Shown here: positions 1 through 12,923 of the stretch, piece after piece
Layout: each line of letters opens with the position of its first letter
How positions within the stretch are numbered: the first letter of the stretch is position 1
Assembly: GCF_963924675.1 (NCBI RefSeq)
Contig: NC_089221.1
Coordinates: 86,486,296-86,550,295 of the forward strand
From: Phocoena phocoena
Taxonomy: Eukaryota; Chordata; Mammalia; Artiodactyla; Phocoenidae
DNA: 64,000 nt
Direction: 5' to 3'
Notes under the pieces: model-generated
Told to the model about the DNA's origin: nothing
Database searches by the model: none
What the model saw: only the letters and a program-made list of their open reading frames with translations
Made by a program: the position numbers and the translations under genes

Positions 1-815
1 ATGAAATTAGAACATTCTTTGCTACCATACACAAAAATAAACTGAAAATGGATTAAAGACCTAAATGTAAGACTGAATAGTACAGAACTCTTAAAGGAAA
101 ATATAGGCAGAACACTCTTTGACATAAATCTCAGCAATATGTGTTTCAATCCATCTCCTAGAGTAATGGAAATAAAAACAAAAATTTGAAAATGGGACCT
201 AATTAAACTCAAAACCTTTGCACAGCAAAGGAAACCATAAACAAAATGAAAAGACAACCCACAGAATGGGGGGAAATATTTGCAAACAATGAGACCGATA
301 AAGAAGATGGATAAAGAAGATGTGGTACATATATACAATGCAATATTACTCAGCCATTAAAAATGATGAAATAATGCCATTTACAGCAACATGGATGGAA
401 CTGGAGGTTATCATACTAAGTGAAGTAAGTCAGACAGAGAAAGACAAATATCATATGATATTGCTTACATGTGGAATCTAAAAAAAATAATACAATGAAC
501 TTATTTACAAAATAGAAAGAGACTCACACACTTTGAGAATTTATGGTTACTGGGGGAAGGGCCAGGAGGATAGATTGGGAGTTTGGAATTGAAATGTAAA
601 CACTGCTATATTTAAAATAGATAACCAACAAGGACCTACTGTATAGAACAGGGAGCTCTGCTCAATACTCTGTAATAACCTAACTGGTAAAAGAATTTGA
701 AAAGAATAGATACAGTATATGTATAACTGAATCACTCTACTGTACCCCTGATACTAATACAGCATTGTTAATCAACTATACTCCGATATAAAATTTAAAA
801 ATAAAACTTATAAAA
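1..815 (+). mobile_element. L1 3' end with internal deletion
   Basis: The first 300 bases match the C-terminal part of L1 ORF2, closely paralleling positions 11947-12245 of the complete L1 downstream. The sequence then jumps to the stretch equivalent to about 12750, so roughly 500 bases of ORF2 are missing. The junction carries a 13-base unit repeated twice (297-309 and 310-322). ORF2 would end near 481, and a 3'UTR follows up to an A-rich end near 815. In-frame stops in the first 60 bases show it is dead. The element continues to the left of the window. Confidence 0.85.
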
Positions 816-3800
816 CATATAATTAACCATTTCAAATTGTACATTTCAGTGGTATTTAGTATATTCACAACATTGTCTAGTTTCAAAACTTTTCATCACC
901 TCAGTAAAACACCCTGTACATATTAAGTAATCACTTCTCATTTCTCTTTCCACCCATCCCCTGGTAATCTCTAATCTGCTTTCAGTCTCTATGGATTTGC
1001 CTATTCTGAATATATTACATAAAAGAATAATACAAGTTGTGACCTTTTGTGTCTGGATTCCTTTACTTAACAAAATGCTTTCATGTTTCATCCTCATTGT
1101 AGCATGTGTCAATACTTTGTTCCTTGTGATGGCTGAATAATATGCCATTGTCTGAACAACACAGATGTATATCACAATGTATTTATTCAGCCATCAACTG
1201 ATGAATATTTTCTCTACCTTTTGATTACCATCAATAATCCTGCTATGAACGTTCCAGTACAGGTTTCAGTGTGGACATATATTTTCATTTCTCTTGGGTC
1301 TAAATCTTGGAGTGGGATTGCTATGTCATATGCTATTTCTATGCTTAACTTTTTGAGAAGCTACTAAAATGTTTTCCACAGTGGATGCTCCATTTTACAA
1401 TCTCACTAGCTATGTACTGGGATTGCTATTCCTCTACATCTTTGCCAATGCTTGTTATTTTCACTTTTTGATTAAAGCCATCCCAGAGGGTGTAAAGTGA
1501 TATCTCATTGTGGTTTTGATTTGCATTTCCATAATACCCAATGATCTTAAACATTTTTTCATGCTCTGGGCCATATATGTATCTTCTTTGGAGAAATATC
1601 TGTCCAGGTCTTTTATACATTGTTTAATAGGGTTGTCTTTTTTTGACGAGCTGTAAGAGTTCTTTGTATAGTCTGGATACTAAACTTTTATCAGACATAC
1701 AATTTGAAAATAGTTTCTCCCATTCTGTCAGTTATGTTTTCACTTTCTTCATAATGTCCTTCGATGTACAAAAATTTTGGTTTTTATGAAGTAAAATTTA
1801 TTTTTTCTTTGGTTCTTTGTGGTTTTGGTGTCAAATCTAAAAACTCATTGCCAGATTCTCAGTGATAAAATTTATCTCTAGTTTCTTCTAATAGTTTGTT
1901 ATAATTTTAACTCATATTTTTGTTGTGATTCATTTTGAGTTTTTCCTATGGAGTGAGACTAAGGTCCTTTTTTTTTCTTTTTTATGATTATTCACTTATT
2001 ACAGCACTATTTTTTGTTGAAGAGACAATTCCTTCCCCTAGTAAATGATCTTGGTTCTCTTGTCAAAATTCAATGGACCATAGATGTATTTCTGGACTCT
2101 CAATTTTATTCTACTAGTCTTTATGTATGCCAACAACAATACCACACTGCTTTCATTACAGTAGCTTTGCAATAAGTTTTGACATCAGAAAGTGTGGGTC
2201 ATCTGACTGTGTTTTATGTCAATATTATTTTGGTTACCCAAGGTCCCTTGTAGTTTCATATGAATGCAAGTATCCAGCTTTTCAATTTTTGCAAAATACA
2301 CCATTGGAATTTTGATAGAGATTGCATTGAATCTGTAGGTAGTTTGGGGTATATTGCCATCTAAATAATATTAAGACTTCTATTCCATGAACATGGGATG
2401 TCTTTGAACATGGACTGCTTTCAACAATGATTTATAGCTTTCAGTGTACAAGCATCTTACCTCCTTGGTTAAATTTATTCCTAAGCAGTGTATTCTTTGG
2501 GATGCTATTATAAATTAAATTTTTAATCTTTATTTCCTTTTCAGTATTTCATTGACAGTGTAGAGGAAAACAACTGACCCTGCAACTTTGCAGAATCTGA
2601 TTATTAGCTTAGTAGTTTTTGTATATGTTTCGGTGTGTGTTGGTCGGTGTGGGGTGAGATGTTCTATAAGATTTTCTGTATATAGAATTATGTCATCTTA
2701 AGAATAAAAATAACTTTATTTTTCTCTTTCCACTGTGGACCTCATTTCTTTTACTTGACTATTTGCTTTTGCTAGAACTTCCAGTACAAGTGGCCATCCT
2801 TTTCTTTTTCATGATGTTATGGGGAAAGAGTTCAGTTTCTCATAAATGTGATGTCAACTGTGGGTTTTTGATAAGTGCTCTTTATCATGTTAAGGAAGCT
2901 CGATCTATTCTTAGTTTGTTGAATGTTTTTTTATAATAAATGAATTTTGAAAAATCCTTTTTCTTCATTTGTTGAGATAATCATGTGAATTTTCCCTTTT
3001 TCTATTAATGTGGTGTGTTACATTGATTGGATTTCTTATGTTGAACAGCCCTTGTGTTCCTGGGATAAATTATACTTGTTTAGGTTGTATCACTTTTTCA
3101 ATGTACTGTTCAATTTGATTTGCTATTATTTTGTTGGGACTTGTATTTATATTAACAAGAAGTAATGATTGTAATTTTATTACTTTGTGTATCTGAGTAA
3201 TTCTGGCCTCATAGAATGTGTTAGGAGTGTTCCCACCTCTTTTATTTTTTGGAAAGAGTTTGAGTAGAACTGGGGTTAATTCTTTGTAGTTTGGTAGAAT
3301 TTACCACTCAGTGAAGCCATCTAGTCTCAGACTTTTCTTTGTTTGGAGATTTTAAATTTCTTGATCTCTTTACTTGTTATAGATGTGTTTAGATTTTCTA
3401 TTTGAGTCCGATTTGGTAATTTGTATGTTTCTAAGAATTTTTCTATCATCTAGATTATCTATTTTTATAAAAATTTTGTCATAGTATTCTCTTATAATCC
3501 TTTTAGTTTTTATAGGGTCATAGTAATACTTCTGTATTAGTTTCCAATTTTAGTTATTATACATTCTCTCTCTTTTTAATCTAGTTTTACTAAGATTTTA
3601 TCAATTTTGTTTAACTTTTGAAAAAAAAACCCAACATTTGGTTTCATGGTTTATTTCCATTGTTTTTCTATTTTCAATTTGTTTATCTGATCTTTATTAT
3701 CCCCTTCTTTCCCTTGCTTTGTGTTTACTTTGCTATTATTTTTCTAGTCCCTTAAAAAAAAAATAGGTTACTGGTTTGAAATATTTCTTCTTCCTTTTTT

Positions 3801-4532
3801 TTTTTTTGCTGTACGTGGGCCTCTCACTGTTGTGACCTCTCCCATTGTGGAGCACAGGCTCTGGACACGCAGGCTCAGTGGCCATGGCTCATGGGCCCAG
3901 CCTCTCCGCGGCATGTGGGATCTTCCCGGACCAGGGCACGAACCCGTGTCCCCTGCATCGGCAGGTGGACTATCAACCACTGCACCACCAGAGAAGCCCT
4001 CTTCTTTTTTAATGTAGGCATTTACAGCTATACATTTTTCTCTGAACACTGCTTTTGTTGCATCCTATAAATTTTGGTGTGTTATGATTTTATTTTCTTG
4101 CATCTCAAAATATTTTCTAAAGTTCTCTAGTGATTTCTTCTTTGACCCATAATTTTTAAAACAATGTTGTTTAATTATCACATATTTTCCAGTTTTCCTT
4201 CTGCTATTAATTTCTACTTTCATTCCACTGTGGTCCTAAAACATGCTTAGTATGATTTCAATCTTTTAAAATATACTGAGAATTGTTTTATTGCCTAACA
4301 TATGGTCTGTCCTGGAAAATGTTGCATGTGTACTTGAGATGAATATATATTTTTCTGTTGCTGTGTGGAGCATTCTGTGTGTCTATTAGGTATAGGTGGT
4401 TTATAGTGTTGATCAAGTCCCCATTTTCCTTTTGATGTTCTGTGTAAATGTTCTATTTATTACTGAAAGTGTGGTATTGAAATCTACAACTGTTTTTGTA
4501 GAATGGTCTATTTCTGTCTTCAATTCTGCCAA
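816..4532 (-). mobile_element. Old antisense L1 (L1M type), nearly whole ORF2
   Basis: Read on the minus strand this is an L1 running from the endonuclease end of ORF2 (near 4530) through the reverse transcriptase to the 3'UTR (near 816). The plus strand shows familiar reverse-complement L1 landmarks: 3'UTR-like sequence at 830-1020, ORF2 C-terminus at 1100-1800, and reverse transcriptase and endonuclease parts to 4530. No frame stays open for more than about 100 codons, so it is an old, decayed copy. A CHR SINE interrupts it at 3795-3999. The subfamily is inferred from general resemblance to L1M elements. Confidence 0.8.
3795..3999 (-). mobile_element. CHR-type SINE, antisense
   Basis: Long-form cetacean tRNA-derived SINE on the minus strand. 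The poly(T) at 3795-3807 is its tail, and the head 'gggcttc(t)ctggtgg' complement ends at 3999. It is inserted inside the antisense L1 at 816-4532, whose sequence resumes directly after it. A short pyrimidine-rich repeat (cttcttt-like) on both sides is a possible but ambiguous target duplication. The internal frame that gives peptides such as SPASAGGLSTTAPP is SINE read-through, not a gene. Confidence 0.93.
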
Positions 4533-4712
4533 TGATTGCTTCAGTATCCATAATAAGGTTTTACTGGAACACAGCCATACTAATTTCATATACTGCTTAT
4601 GTCTGCTTTTCTACTGTAACAATTGACTTAAGAAATTGAGACAGGGATTGTATGGGCCTCAAAGTTTAAAATATTCACTATCTGGGCCTTTACTGAACAA
4701 GTTCCCTGAAAA
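4533..4712 (-). mobile_element. hAT-like DNA transposon relic (MER type)
   Basis: The plus strand holds 'ggaacacagccata', a purine-rich centre and 'ctatctgggcctttactg', in the order found in the complement of a common short nonautonomous mammalian hAT element whose end begins CAGGGGTCGGCAAAC. The terminal repeat itself is worn away. Orientation and subfamily are from memory, so only the broad class is offered. Confidence 0.55.
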
Positions 4713-5039
4713 AGAATGGCAGAATCCCCAGAAAGACAAAAATCAACATAGGATTTTTCACACAATTTTTCCTGTTGATTTATATATTTAGAGTTGATCA
4801 TGAAAAATCCAGATATTTAACATAAGAAAGTGCTCTTTGGGTTTATGGGAGATCATTTCAAATGAAAGAATATAAAGTCATCCTTCCTGGTCATGCTATC
4901 ATCAATGAGAAAAATATGGTAAAAAAAGAAAAATGAGAGCTATTAGGAACAAGTAGAATTGATCCCATGATTGCATAAATGACTTAAAATGGAAAACTTA
5001 AATTTGTGAGTAATTATGTCAACCAATTAGTTTAAAAAA
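4713..5039. other. No recognisable feature
   Basis: AT-rich sequence without a sustained reading frame or a repeat I recognise. Confidence 0.6.
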
Positions 5040-5640
5040 CTTCCAAAAGATGTGAACATTTATTAAATCCAAATACTTTTTCATGACAATGTGTATTAGT
5101 ACACTAAAACCACAAGAGAACTTCTTTAAAAAGATAACAGTTATTTTCTAAAATCTATCCAAGCATCATATTTAACAGTAAAACAGAATTCCCTTAAAGA
5201 AGTTAACAAGATATAAATTCACATTTGCTGATATTTCTATTCAGTATATGTAAGAATCATGGGTAGTAAAATAATACAGGAAGAAACAAAAATTTAAAGG
5301 TTAAAAAACAAGTTTTCATTATTCAGTGATCAAATACCTAAATAAACCAAAAATAAAAAAAAAAAAGTAAGCAAACTAATGAATAGAATTCCAGAATTCA
5401 CAGAATTCAATAGCATTACATGTACTAGAAACATAAAGTAGCAAACATAATTTTTAAAATACCATGTAAAATATCAATATAAATTAAAATATACCTAGGA
5501 TGCACATGTGTACAATATTTATTTTTTAAGAAAATTATAAAACTTTCATTCAGGATGTAAAATAAGACGTTGAAAAATGGAAACATGTACCATATTCAAG
5601 AATGGAGAATTGTAAATAACAGGAAAATATGACTTAATCC
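5040..5640 (+). mobile_element. Ancient sense L1 fragment (L1ME/HAL1-like)
   Basis: Several phrases match the reverse transcriptase part of old L1 in the sense direction: 'taacagttattttctaaaat', a following 'gcatcatatttaacagt', then 'ttcacagaattcaatagcat' and 'aaatatacctagga'. The sequence between them is heavily decayed and no frame is open. The boundaries are approximate. Confidence 0.55.
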
Positions 5641-7255
5641 TGAATTAAACTGTGAATTATATGCAAGTCACATTATATGACAAGGCACAATTCTCTAAAA
5701 CAATCCAAATTTCTCTGATATGAGAGCTGTTTTTCTATGTGATAAAATTTTTGCTTAACTGCACTTTGATTTATACATTTGCAGTGTAAATATTAGTATC
5801 AAAGAGCAAGAGGTATGACTGGTATGACTTGGGTCTTGAGAAATTCAAAGAATGGTACATAGCATGGTTACTCAGTTATTCTAATAGTTGAAAATGCCTC
5901 TCCCAACACACAAAGAAAAATACGGTCCTTATAGACTAATTCCTAACTACTCAGGTAGTTGCATTTCAGATTCCTAGGAAATAATGAATTCAAATTTTCT
6001 TTATGTACAACTTCAATTTTTAAAGAGCCAAACAGTAGATCAGGTAAAGAAGACAAATCTTGGTAAGAGCTTTTGCTAGTGAAATTTTCAGACTTATACC
6101 CATGTGTTCATTGGGTATGATTCTATCTTCTTCTAAATTTTTACCTCCATGTTTCCCATGACAATTGTCATGATTATAGATAGGCCCAAATGCCCCCCGT
6201 TTCTTTCCTTTTGTTCTCATCTGGAGTTGTTGCTATATTGACAATTATATAGATAATCAAAATTAACTAAGCAGTCTCTGGATTATCTAATGGATAAAGA
6301 ATGTACAAATGTAAATGCATGAGAGAAAGTCTGGCTATTAGTTACATACAATTCCAGGTTTTTGTCTGGGGATTTATCAACTGTCTAGTAGCAGTATTCA
6401 CGGAAAACTCTACATCTGTGCCCATTTTTCAACTTTCTCACCCTTCTCAGCTCTGGGGGTGGGGGTTGAAGAAAAACATTATACATTATCTAAACAGATT
6501 GCATTTTAATCAAAACGATGGTATAAGATTTATGATTTGTCCTTAGCCATCATTTGTTTGCCAACTATTCCCTTCATTGTAAAATATAATAAAATATAAT
6601 AAGAATAATACAGTATAATATTATTATATTAATATATAATAAAATTTCCTATTTAAAAGAGACATATGCAAGAGGCAACATCAATGTGGGGGGGTTCCTT
6701 AGAGGGATAAGAATTTCATGCCTAGGTTTATTCTATTTTTTACTTATATTCACACAGAGAATAGGAGCACATAATACTTGACAACATTTTCAGATCAAAA
6801 GCTGATGCTGGACATTTCAATAATATGCAATCACTACACAGATGAATTAAAGTATCTAAATTTTAAATGGAGTAAAGCAAATTTGTAACATCCATATAAA
6901 ATTATTTTTTCAATATAATTAAAGAAGAAAATTACTTATAATTTGAGCTATGGATAAAAAACAGGGCTTCTGAATGATAGAATAATCTTATCTAATTGTT
7001 CGGATATGATGACTTTATCTTTGATTATACTTCTTATCTGTGTCAATAAGAAAAGCAAGAACATAATCTTCCAAACCATCATTTCATGACCTCTCTAACG
7101 TGTACTTTTAAATTGATATTTTTCTCAGTAATATATAAGCAAACTCTTGTCTTTCTTTATACCTACTCTCATTTCAGCTTCTTAAACAGCTAATTATTTG
7201 AAATGAAATAAAAGAAATAATCTTCCTTCTTTTCCTTTAAGAATTTACTCAAGAT
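5641..7255. other. Unique AT-rich sequence
   Basis: No gene or clear repeat seen. An AT-rich low-complexity tract made of 'aaaatataat' units lies at about 6579-6645. Short open frames at 6020-6220 (minus) and 6301-6546 (plus) show no recognisable protein features. Confidence 0.5.
6579..6645. repeat. AT-rich low-complexity tract
   Basis: Repeated 'aaaatataat' and 'taatatta' units, almost pure A and T. Confidence 0.8.
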
Positions 7256-7271
7256 AAGAAATTTCTAGAGC
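7256..7271 (+). repeat. Left target-site duplication of L1
   Basis: aagaaatttctagagc, matching aagatatttctaaagc at 13137-13152 at 14 of 16 positions. The pair brackets the L1 exactly at its A-rich tail. Confidence 0.75.
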
Positions 7272-8175
7272 ATGCTGACCTGCCTTACAGATTTTGGATT
7301 TCCTAGCCCCAGATGTCATTTGGAAGTGAAGTTATCATCAGAGAGTAAAGCCAAAGAAAATGGAAGATGAGAAAGTGCAGCAGAAGGTTTGAAATAGACA
7401 CCCTCTTGTGAAAAGCACAAGAATCACAACTAACTACTGAACAATCATTGACAGGAAGACACTGGAACTCACCACAAAAGATACCCCATATCCAAAGACA
7501 AAGGAGAAGCCACAATGACATGGTAAGAGGGGCACAATCACAATAAAATCAAATCCCATAACTGCTGGGTGGGTGACTCACAAACTGGAGAATATTTATA
7601 CCACAGAAGTCCACCCACTGGAGTGAAGGTTCTGAGCCTTACATCAGGCTTACCAACAAGGGGGTCCAGCAACAGGAGGAGACATTCCTAAAGAAGCAGA
7701 CTTTGAAGGTTACTGGGATTTGATTGCAGGACTTCAACAGGACAGGGGGAAACAGAGACTCCACTATTGGAGGGCACACAAAAAGTAGTGTGCACATTGT
7801 GACACAGGGGAAGGAGCAGTGACCTCTTAGGAGACTGAACCAGACCTACCTGCTAGTGTTGGAAGGTCTCCTGCAGAGGTGGGGGGTGGCTGTGTCTCAC
7901 TGTGAGGACAAGAACACTGGCAGCAGAAGTTCTAGGAAGTACTCCTTATCATGAGGCCTCCCAGAGTCTGCCATTAGCCCCACCAATGAGCCCCAGTAGG
8001 CTCCAGTGTTGGGTTGTCTCAAGGGAGCTCTAACAAACTGCAGTCCCTTCCATCAGGAAACTTGCACAAGCCTCTTAGAGAGCCTCATCCACCAGAGGAC
8101 AGACAGCAGAAGCAAGAAGAATTACAATCCTGCAGCCTGTGAAACAAAAACCACATACACAGAAAGATAGACAAA
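7272..8175 (+). promoter_or_regulatory. L1 5'UTR (older type)
   Basis: Region upstream of ORF1 matching a cetartiodactyl L1 5'UTR, with G-rich stretches (for example 'gcagaggtggggggtggctg' near 7873). It is about 0.9 kb and quite unlike the 5'UTR of the second large L1 (58107-60536), so the two belong to different subfamilies. In the family the internal promoter sits here. Whether this copy is 5'-shortened cannot be judged without a consensus. Confidence 0.7.
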
Positions 8176-9079
8176 ATGAAAAGGCAGAGGGCTATGTACC
8201 AGATGAAGGAACAAGATAAAACCCCAGAAAAACAACTAAATGAAGTGGAGATAGGCAACGTTCCAGAAAAAGAATTCAGATTAATGATAGTGAAGATGAT
8301 CCAGGACCTCGGAAAAAGAGTGAAGGCAAAGATCGAGAAGACGGAAGAAATGTTAACAAAGACCTAGAAGAATTAAAGAACAAACAAACAGAGATAAACA
8401 ATACAATAACTGAAATGAAAACTACAATAGAAGGAATCAATAGCAGAATAACTGAGGCAGAAGAACAGATAAGTGACCTGGAAGACAGAATGGTGGAATT
8501 CACTGCTGCAGAACAGAATAAAGAAAAAAGAATGAAAAGAAATGAAGACAGCCTAAGACACCTCTGTGTCAACATTAATGCAACAACATTTGCATTATAG
8601 GGGTACTAGAAGGAGAAGAGAGAGAGAAAGCACCCGAGAAAATATTTGAAGAGATTATAGTTGAAAACTTCCCTAACATGGGAAAGGAAATAGCCACCTA
8701 AGTCCAGGAAGCTCAGAGAGTCCCACACAGGATAAACCCAAGGAGAAACATGCTGAGACACATAGTAATCAAACTGGCAAAAATTAAAGACAAAGAAAAA
8801 TTATTGAAAGCAGCAAGGGAAAAATGACAAATAACATACAAGGGAACTCCAATAAGGTTAAGAGCTGCTTAACCAGCAGAAACTCTACAAGCCAGAAGGG
8901 AGTGGCATGACATATTTAAAGTGATGAAAGGGAAGAACCTACAAACAATATTACCCTACCCAGCAAGGATCTCATTCAGATTCAATGGAGAAATCAAAAG
9001 CTTTACAGACAAGCAAAAGTTAAGAGAATTCAGCACCACCAAACCAGCGCTACAACAAATGCTAAAGGAACTTCTTTAA
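8176..9079 (+). pseudogene. L1 ORF1 relic
   Basis: In an intact L1 this frame encodes the RNA-binding, trimeric coiled-coil chaperone that coats L1 RNA. The start is the ATG at 8176 (MKRQRAMYQMKEQDK). A single-base deletion near 8352 puts a stop at 8365-8367. The coiled-coil part continues in another frame (8415-8600, with ITEAEEQISDLEDRM). A second deletion near 8575 ends that frame at 'ttatag'. Later stops occur at 'gccacctaag' (about 8697) and 'aaaatgacaa' (about 8822). The usual stop position is 9077-9079. The protein cannot be made. Confidence 0.9.
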
Positions 9080-9137
9080 GTGGGAAACACAAGACAAGAA
9101 AAGGACCTACAAAAACAAACCCAAAACAATTAAGAAA

Positions 9138-12100
9138 ATGGTCATAGGAACATACATATCGATAATTACCTTAAATATGAATAGATTAAATGCTCCAACC
9201 AAAACACACAGGCTTGCTGAATGGATACAAAAAACAAGACCCACATATATGCTGTCTACAAGAGACCAACTTCAGACCTAGGGGCACATACAGACTGAAA
9301 GTGAAGGGATGAAAACAGATATTTCATGCAAATGGAAATCAAAAGAAAGCTGGAGCAGCAATACTCATATCAGATAAAATAGAGTTTACCATAAAGAATG
9401 TTACAAGAGACAAGGAAGGACACTACATAATGATCAAGGGATCAATCCAAGAAGATATAACAATTATAAATATATATGCACCTAACACAGTAGCACCCCA
9501 ATATATAAGGCAACTGCTAACAGCTATAAAAGAGGAAATCGGCAGTAACACAATAACAGTGGGGGACTTTAACAACACATTTACACCAATGGACAGATCA
9601 TCTAGACAAAATTAATAAGGAAACACAAGCTTTAAATGACACAATAGACCAGACAGATTTAATTGATATTTATAGGACATTCCATCAGAAACAGCATATT
9701 ACACTTTCTTTTCAAGTGCGCATGGAACATTCTCCAGGATAGATCACATCTTGGGTCACAGATCAAGCCTCAGTAAATTTAAGAAAACTGAAATCATATC
9801 AAGCATCTTTTCTGACCACAACACTATGAGATCAGAAATCAATCACAGGGGAAAAAGCATAAAAAACACAAACACATGGAGGCTAAACAACACATTACTA
9901 AATAATCAAGAGATCACTGAGGAAATCAAAAACTACCTAGAGGCAAATGACAATGAACATGACAATCCAAAACCTATGGGATGCAGCAAAAGCAGTTCTA
10001 AGAGGGAATTTTATAGCAATAAAATCCTACCTCAAGAAACAAGAAAAATTTCAAAAAAACAATCTAACCTTACACCTAAAGGAACTAGAGAAAGAAGCAC
10101 AAACAAAACCCAGTTAGTAGAAGGAAAGAAATCATAAAGATCAGATCAGAAATAAATGAAATAGAAACAAAGACAATAACAAAGATCAAAAAAACTAAAA
10201 GCTGGTCCTTTGAGAAGATAAACAAAATTGATAAACCATTACCCAAACTCAACAGGAAAAAAAGGGGGAGGACTCAAATCAATAAAATTAGAAATGAAAA
10301 AGGAAAAGTTACAACAGACACTGAAGAAATACAAAGCATCTTAAGAGACTACTACAAGCAACCCTATGCCAAAAAAATGGACAATCTGGAAGAAATGGAC
10401 AAATTCTTAGAAAGGTATAGCCTTCCAAGACTGAACCAGGAAAAAATAGAAAATATGAACAGACCAATCACAAGTAGTGAAATCGAAACTGTGACTAAAA
10501 ATCTTCCAACAAACGAAAGTCCAGGACCAGATGGATTCACAGGTGAATTCTACCATACATTTAGAAAAGAACTAACACCTATCCTTCTCAAACTCTTCCA
10601 AAAAAATAGCAGAGGAAGGAACACTCTCAAACTCATTCTGTGAGGCCATCATCACCCTGATACCAAAAGCAGACAAAGATACTACAAACAAAGAAAATTA
10701 CAGGCCAATACAACCGATGAATATAGATGCAAAAATCCTCAACAAAATACTAGCAAACAGAATCCAACAGCACATTAAAAGCATCATACACCATGATCAA
10801 GTAACATTTATCCCAGGGATGCAAGGATTCTTCAATATATGCAAATGAAACAATGTGATAAACCATATTAACAAATTGAAGAAGAAAAAATATATGATCA
10901 TTCCAATAGATGCAGAAAAAACTTTCCACAAAATTCAACACCAATTTATGATAAAAACTCTCCAGAAAGTGGGCATACAGGGAAACTACCTTAACATAAT
11001 GAAGGCCATATATGACAAACCCACAGCAAACATCATTCTCAGTGGTAAAAAATGGAAAGCATTTCCTCTAAGATCAGGAACAAGACAAGGATGTCCACTC
11101 TCACCACTATTATTCAACATAGTTATGGAAGTCCTAGCCATAGCAATCAGAGAAGAAAAAGAAATAAAAGGAATACGAATTGGAAAAGAAGAAGTAAAAC
11201 TGTCACTCTTTGCAGATAACAAAATACTATACATAGAGAATCCTAAAGATGCCACCAGAAAACCACTAGAGCTAATGAATGAATTTGGTAAAGTTGCAGG
11301 TTACAAAATTAATGCACAGAAATCTCTTGCATTCTTATACACTGATGAAAAATCTGAAAGAGAAATTAAGGAAACACTCCCATTTACCATTGCAACAAAA
11401 AGAATAATATACCTAGGAATAAATCTACATAGGGAGATAAAAGACCTGTATGCAGAAAACTACAAGACACTGGTGAAAGAAATTAAAGATGATACAAACA
11501 GATGGAGAGGTATACCATATTCTTGTATTGGAATAATCAATATTGTGAAAACGACTATACCACCCAAAGCAATCGACAGATTCAATGCAATCCCTATCAA
11601 ATTACCAATGGCTTTTGTTACAGAACTAGAACAAAAAATCTTAAAATTTGTATGGAGACACAAAAGCCCCCGAATAGCAAAAGCAGTCTTGAGGGGATAA
11701 AACGGAGATGGAGGAATCAGACTCCCTGACTTTAGACTATACTACAAAGCTACAGTAATCAAGACAATATGGTACTGGCACAAAAACAGAAATATAGATC
11801 AATGGAACAGGATAGAAAGCCCAGAGATAAACCCACACACCTATGATCAACTAATCTGTGACAAAAGAGGCAAGGATATACAATGGAGAAAAGACAGTCT
11901 CTTCAATAAGTGGTGCTGGGAAAACTGGACAACTACATATAAAAGAATGAAATTAGAACACTCCCTAACACCATACACAAAAATAAACTCAAAATGGATT
12001 AGAAACATAAATATAAGCCCAGACAATATAAAACTCTTAGAGGAAAACATAGGAAGAACATTCTTTGACACAAATCACAGCAAGATCTTTTTTGATCCAC

Positions 12101-12923
12101 CTCCTAGAGTAATGGAAATAAAAACAAAAATAAACAAATGGGACCTAATGAAACTTAAAAGCTTTTGCAAAGCAAAGGAAACTCCAAACAAGACGAAAAG
12201 ACCACCCTCAGAGTGGGAGAAAATATTTCCAAACGAGTCAACAAAGGATTAATCTCCAAAATATATAAACAGCTCATGCAGCTCAATATTAATAAAACAA
12301 ACAACCCAATCCAAAAATGGGCAAAAGACCTAAATAGACATTTCTCCAAAGAAGACATACAGATGGCCAAGAAGCACATGAAAAGCTGCTCAACGTCACT
12401 AATTATTAGAGAAATGCAAATGAAGACAACAATGAGGTATCACCTTACACCAGTTAGAATGGGCATCATCAGAAAATCCACGAACAACAAATGCTGGAGA
12501 GGGTGTGGAGAAAAGGGAACCCTCTTGCACTGTTGGTGGGAATGTAAATTGATACAGCCACTATGGAGAACAGTATGGAGGTTCCTTAAAAACTAAAAAT
12601 GGAATTACCATATGACCCAGCAATCCCACTAATGGGCATATACCCTGAGAAAACCATAATTCAAAAAGACACATGCACCCCAATATTCATTGCAGCAGTA
12701 TTTACAATAGCCAGGACATGGAAGCAACCTAAATGCCCACTGACAGACCAATGCATATAGAAGAGGTGGTACATATATACAATGGAATATTACTCAGCCA
12801 TAAAAAGGAAAAAAAAATGGAGTCATTTGTAGAGATGTGGATGGATCTAGAGACTGTCATACAGAATGAAGTTAGAAAGAGAAAAACAAATATCTTATAT
12901 TAACACATATATGTGGAACCTAA
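9138..12923 (+). pseudogene. L1 ORF2 relic (endonuclease and reverse transcriptase)
   Basis: Intact ORF2 nicks target DNA and copies L1 RNA at the nick. The start is at 9138 (MVIGTYISIITLN). The endonuclease part is visible in pieces, including VGDFN near 9560 and FSDHNTM at about 9810. The longest open piece, 10855-11700 (281 codons), holds the reverse transcriptase palm. Motif A is present (IDAEKTF near 10903). The active-site motif reads FADN at 11209-11220 instead of FADD, so one catalytic Asp is lost. Further pieces at 11947-12252 and 12165-12596 ([18 protein letters not shown]) are the cysteine-rich C-terminus. Many frameshifts separate these. The stop near 12921 is at the family's usual place. 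Confidence 0.92.

Noticed and set aside
846..1175. A 109-codon minus-strand frame.
   Set aside because: It falls within the decayed antisense L1 (816-4532), near its 3'UTR end, and shows no features of a host protein.
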